Under the pieces are notes generated by a model. It was not told the origin of the DNA and did not search any database. It worked only from the letters and a program-made list of their open reading frames with translations. The translations under genes and the position numbers were made by a program. 64,000 nucleotides of DNA from Martinezella multihospitum (GTDB lineage Bacteria > Pseudomonadota > Alphaproteobacteria > Rhizobiales > Rhizobiaceae): positions 202,007 to 266,006 of the forward strand of contig NZ_FMAG01000002.1 of the NCBI RefSeq assembly GCF_900094585.1, written 5' to 3'. This document shows positions 61,800 to 64,000 of the stretch, in pieces (position 1 is the stretch's first letter; every line of letters begins with the position of its first letter).

Positions 61800-63119
61800 A
61801 TGCAAACCAATTTCACGCCCGAACAGCTTGCCGATCCGCATGTGGCCGAGTCCGAGGCGATCCTGCGCAAATGCGTGCATTGCGGCTTCTGCACCGCCAC
61901 CTGTCCGACCTACGTCACGCTCGGCAATGAGCTCGATAGCCCGCGCGGCCGCATCTATCTCATCAAGGATATGCTGGAAAATGGCCGACCCGCCGATGCC
62001 GAAGTGGTCACGCATATCGACCGCTGCCTTTCCTGTCTTGCCTGCACGACGACCTGCCCCTCGGGCGTCGATTACATGCACCTGATCGATCATGCGCGCG
62101 TCCATGTCGAAAACACCTACAAGCGTCCCCTGATGGACCGGCTGACCCGCAATGTGCTCGCCGCTGTCTTGCCCTATCCCGGCCGTTTTCGGTTGGCTCT
62201 GCGGCTTGCGAAGCTTGGCCGGCCGTTCAAGGGCCTGTTGAAGCGCGTTCCGGCATTGAAGGCTTTCGCCGCCATGCTCGATCTTGCGCCCCGCAGCATC
62301 CCGGCGCCTTCTCCCTTTGCCAAGCCCGCTCAATATGAGCCGCAGGCGGAACGGCGCGGCCGCGTGGCGATCCTGACGGGCTGCGCCCAGCCGGTGCTCG
62401 ATCCGGAGATCAACGCAGCCACCATCCGCCTGCTGACACGCCTCGGCGTCGAGGTCGTGGCGCCGGAAGGGGAGGTCTGCTGTGGCTCGCTGGTCCATCA
62501 TATGGGCCGCGAGGAACAGGCGCTTGCCGCCGCCCGCACGAATGTCGATGTATGGATACGCGAGATCGAGGCGGGAGGGCTGGACGCCATCATCATCACC
62601 GCGTCAGGCTGCGGCACGACGATCAAGGATTACGGTCACATGCTGCGCCTCGATCCGGCCTATGCTGAAAAGGCGGCGAGGGTTTCGGCGCTCGCCAAGG
62701 ACATCACTGAATATCTGGCTGGCCTCGATCTTCCCTCGCATATGCCGCGGGGCATTGCGGTTGCTTATCATTCCGCCTGCTCCATGCAGCATGGGCAGAA
62801 GATCACTATGGCCCCGAAACTCTTGCTGAAGGCAGCCGGCTTCACCGTGCGCGATCCGGCGGAGGGCCACCTCTGTTGCGGCTCGGCCGGCACCTACAAC
62901 ATCATGCAGCCGGAGATTTCGGCCGAGTTGAAGGCGCGCAAGGTGAGGAATATCGAGGCAACGAAAGCCGATATCATCGCAACGGGCAACATCGGCTGCA
63001 TCACCCAGATCGCCACAGGAACCGGCATTCCCATCCTGCATACGGTGGAATTGCTGGATTGGGCCTATGGCGGCGAGATGCCTGCGAAACTGAAGGGTCT
63101 GCAGCCGGCCGCTGCCTAG
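61800..63119 (+). CDS. glcF: Glycolate oxidase, iron-sulfur subunit GlcF
   Basis: A 439-residue protein with two 4Fe-4S motifs: C25xxC28xxC31xxxC35 (CVHCGFCTATCP) and C76xxC79xxC82xxxC86 (CLSCLACTTTCP). Two CCG domains follow (EVCCGSLVHHMG; HLCCGSAGTYN). It passes electrons from GlcD to quinone. Start at 61800 has GGGGAC about 10 bases upstream. Confidence 0.96.
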   Translation: MQTNFTPEQLADPHVAESEAILRKCVHCGFCTATCPTYVTLGNELDSPRGRIYLIKDMLENGRPADAEVVTHIDRCLSCLACTTTCPSGVDYMHLIDHARVHVENTYKRPLMDRLTRNVLAAVLPYPGRFRLALRLAKLGRPFKGLLKRVPALKAFAAMLDLAPRSIPAPSPFAKPAQYEPQAERRGRVAILTGCAQPVLDPEINAATIRLLTRLGVEVVAPEGEVCCGSLVHHMGREEQALAAARTNVDVWIREIEAGGLDAIIITASGCGTTIKDYGHMLRLDPAYAEKAARVSALAKDITEYLAGLDLPSHMPRGIAVAYHSACSMQHGQKITMAPKLLLKAAGFTVRDPAEGHLCCGSAGTYNIMQPEISAELKARKVRNIEATKADIIATGNIGCITQIATGTGIPILHTVELLDWAYGGEMPAKLKGLQPAAA

Positions 63120-63146
63120 CGCATTTTCAGGAGAAGCGGGAATGAT

Positions 63147-63494
63147 CTAATGCAGCTTATCGCGCGCCGGTCGGCGATGTGCCTGCCATTCGACCTCGAA
63201 CCGGTCGGCGGCAATCTGCGTCATGCTGATGCGATCCTGGCCTTCCTCGAAGAAGAGGCCATCCACCAGGCCGGCGATGCCCTCGTAAAACGAACCTTCG
63301 ACAAGACTGGTGAGCCGCCGCATCTCGCGGCCCAATGCAGCATAGTCGGCAACCGACATGCAATGCCGGCGGCCGTCCGCGAAAACGTCGATCAGTCGCG
63401 GAACATCGCCGGCGACATCGACTTCGTAATAAACGATGACTGGCTCCTCGCTTTCCGGATGGATCCAGTCACATCGGTAGTAGAAAAAGCTCAT
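63147..63494 (-). CDS. Small protein of unknown function (DUF6881-like)
   Basis: A 115-residue acidic protein starting MSFFYYRCDWIHPESEEPV, then an alternating beta pattern IVYYEVDVAGDVPRLIDVFADG and a helical stretch VADYAALGREMRRLTSLVEG. The opening W-I-H...E-E-P-V...Y-E-x-D pattern resembles DUF6881-type proteins, as I remember them. Start 63494 is preferred to 63512 because no ribosome site suits the earlier one; neither is strong. Confidence 0.6.
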   Translation of the reverse strand: MSFFYYRCDWIHPESEEPVIVYYEVDVAGDVPRLIDVFADGRRHCMSVADYAALGREMRRLTSLVEGSFYEGIAGLVDGLFFEEGQDRISMTQIAADRFEVEWQAHRRPARDKLH

Positions 63495-63569
63495 GGCTGA
63501 AACATAGCACAAGATCCCCCAAGCCTGAACCGGTTTGAGGGATCGATTGCGACTTCAGCCTGAGCGACG

Positions 63570-64000
63570 TCAGAAGTTGAACGAAACGCCGAAGTTGAGA
63601 GCGTGGGTGAAAACCCTGGTCTTCAGCGTGTCGCCGCTGTCGATCGAGACGTTGTTCACGAAGTTGTAGTTGCCCTTGTATTCGACGAAGGTCGACCAGT
63701 GCTTGGCGAACTGGTAGCTGACGCCGGCTTGAGCCTGCAGCGAAGCGCCGCCGAACTGGTAGTCGAAGGTTGTGCCGGAAGCGCGCGTGACTTCGACGTG
63801 CGGCACGTTGATGCCGGCGCCGAGACCGACATAGGGTGTCCAGTTGCGGCTCGAATCCTGGAAGCGGTAGAGCGCATTCAGCGTCAGCATGTTCAGGCCG
63901 TCGGTGAACTCGAAATGCGACCAGCCGGGCGTGTTGCCGAGATCGCCGTAGACCTTCGCATGGGTATAATCGAGCGACACGCCCCAATTCGGCTTGTCGA
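63570..64000 (-). CDS. Outer-membrane beta-barrel protein, 5' end outside the window (LpxQ-like candidate)
   Basis: The last 143 codons (DKPNWGVSLDYTHAKVYGDL to the end) run to the window edge and no start is visible, so it is partial. Beta-strand alternation and a C-terminal Phe (LNFGVSFNF) mark an outer-membrane barrel of the OmpW/OmpX type. The segment WTPYVGLGAGINVPHVEV is reminiscent of the rhizobial lipid A oxidase LpxQ, which I recall only roughly; if so it converts the lipid A proximal glucosamine to aminogluconate. An internal Met at 63980 is not the natural start. Confidence 0.65.
   Translation of the reverse strand, partial: DKPNWGVSLDYTHAKVYGDLGNTPGWSHFEFTDGLNMLTLNALYRFQDSSRNWTPYVGLGAGINVPHVEVTRASGTTFDYQFGGASLQAQAGVSYQFAKHWSTFVEYKGNYNFVNNVSIDSGDTLKTRVFTHALNFGVSFNF

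Noticed and set aside
1..64000. CRISPR arrays or insertion sequences
   Set aside because: No regularly spaced direct repeats and no transposase genes were seen; repeats found are palindromic mosaic elements.

Overview
The window looks like chromosomal DNA of a fast-growing rhizobium (Rhizobiaceae, most likely genus Rhizobium). Supporting signs are a GC-rich composition, a typical rhizobial iron regulator RirA, a PdhS/CbrA-type cell-cycle histidine kinase next to a phasin gene, an alphaproteobacterial tRNA-His without G-1, many LysR regulators, and rhizobial intergenic mosaic repeats. Most of it is ordinary housekeeping and transport DNA in small divergent regulator/target units.

Layout. 1-2.4 kb: chromate resistance chrB-chrA. 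2.4-5 kb: DMT exporter with divergent LysR, then a GFA/CENP-V protein. 4.9-9.3 kb: large PAS histidine kinase (CbrA/PdhS family) divergent from phasin phaP. 9.5-11.9 kb: tRNA-His followed by an AT-richer block holding a complete retron on the minus strand: promoter, msr-msd RNA with a long perfect hairpin, a nucleoside-deoxyribosyltransferase-like/winged-helix effector, and a retron reverse transcriptase. This is the most exciting part of the window. 12-12.7 kb: two small genes. 12.7-16.4 kb: LysR/mmsA divergent pair with four TTTGCACA boxes, a VOC protein, and rirA with a candidate Irr (ICE) site. 16.7-22.3 kb: dppABCDF-type peptide ABC transporter operon. 22.5-24.3 kb: gluconokinase and a DadA-like oxidoreductase. 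24.4-26 kb: type III polyketide synthase with a translationally coupled ICMT-like methyltransferase. 26.1-28.2 kb: TPR protein and ECF sigma/anti-sigma pair. 28.3-30.7 kb: Ppx/GppA with a long basic N-terminus coupled to rlmE.

30.7-35.6 kb: DHA2 drug exporter, metallo-beta-lactamase-fold hydrolase behind a double palindromic operator, then a minus-strand alpha/beta hydrolase, plsY and NIPSNAP gene. 36-37.5 kb: guaB. 37.5-38.3 kb: a four-helix membrane gene bracketed by two mirror-image composite palindromes. 38.3-42.9 kb: MAPEG protein, dienelactone hydrolases, TetR, and an LsrB/VtlR-like LysR divergent from a DUF1127 gene. 43-44.6 kb: ABC-F ATPase. 44.6-48.7 kb: aldo/keto reductase, LysR, ene-reductase and SDR. 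48.7-55 kb: DUF937 protein, gshA, LysE exporter, rsmE, a Pit phosphate transporter and a NUDIX hydrolase. 55.1-57.9 kb: LysR with an aberrant S-adenosylhomocysteinase paralog, and a macro-domain protein. 57.9-63.1 kb: LysR divergent from glcDEF (glycolate oxidase) with a mosaic repeat between glcE and glcF. The window ends in a DUF protein and a truncated outer-membrane beta-barrel gene.

All statements come from reading the sequence and from remembered family features; no database search was run, and every ortholog name should be read as a family-level call.
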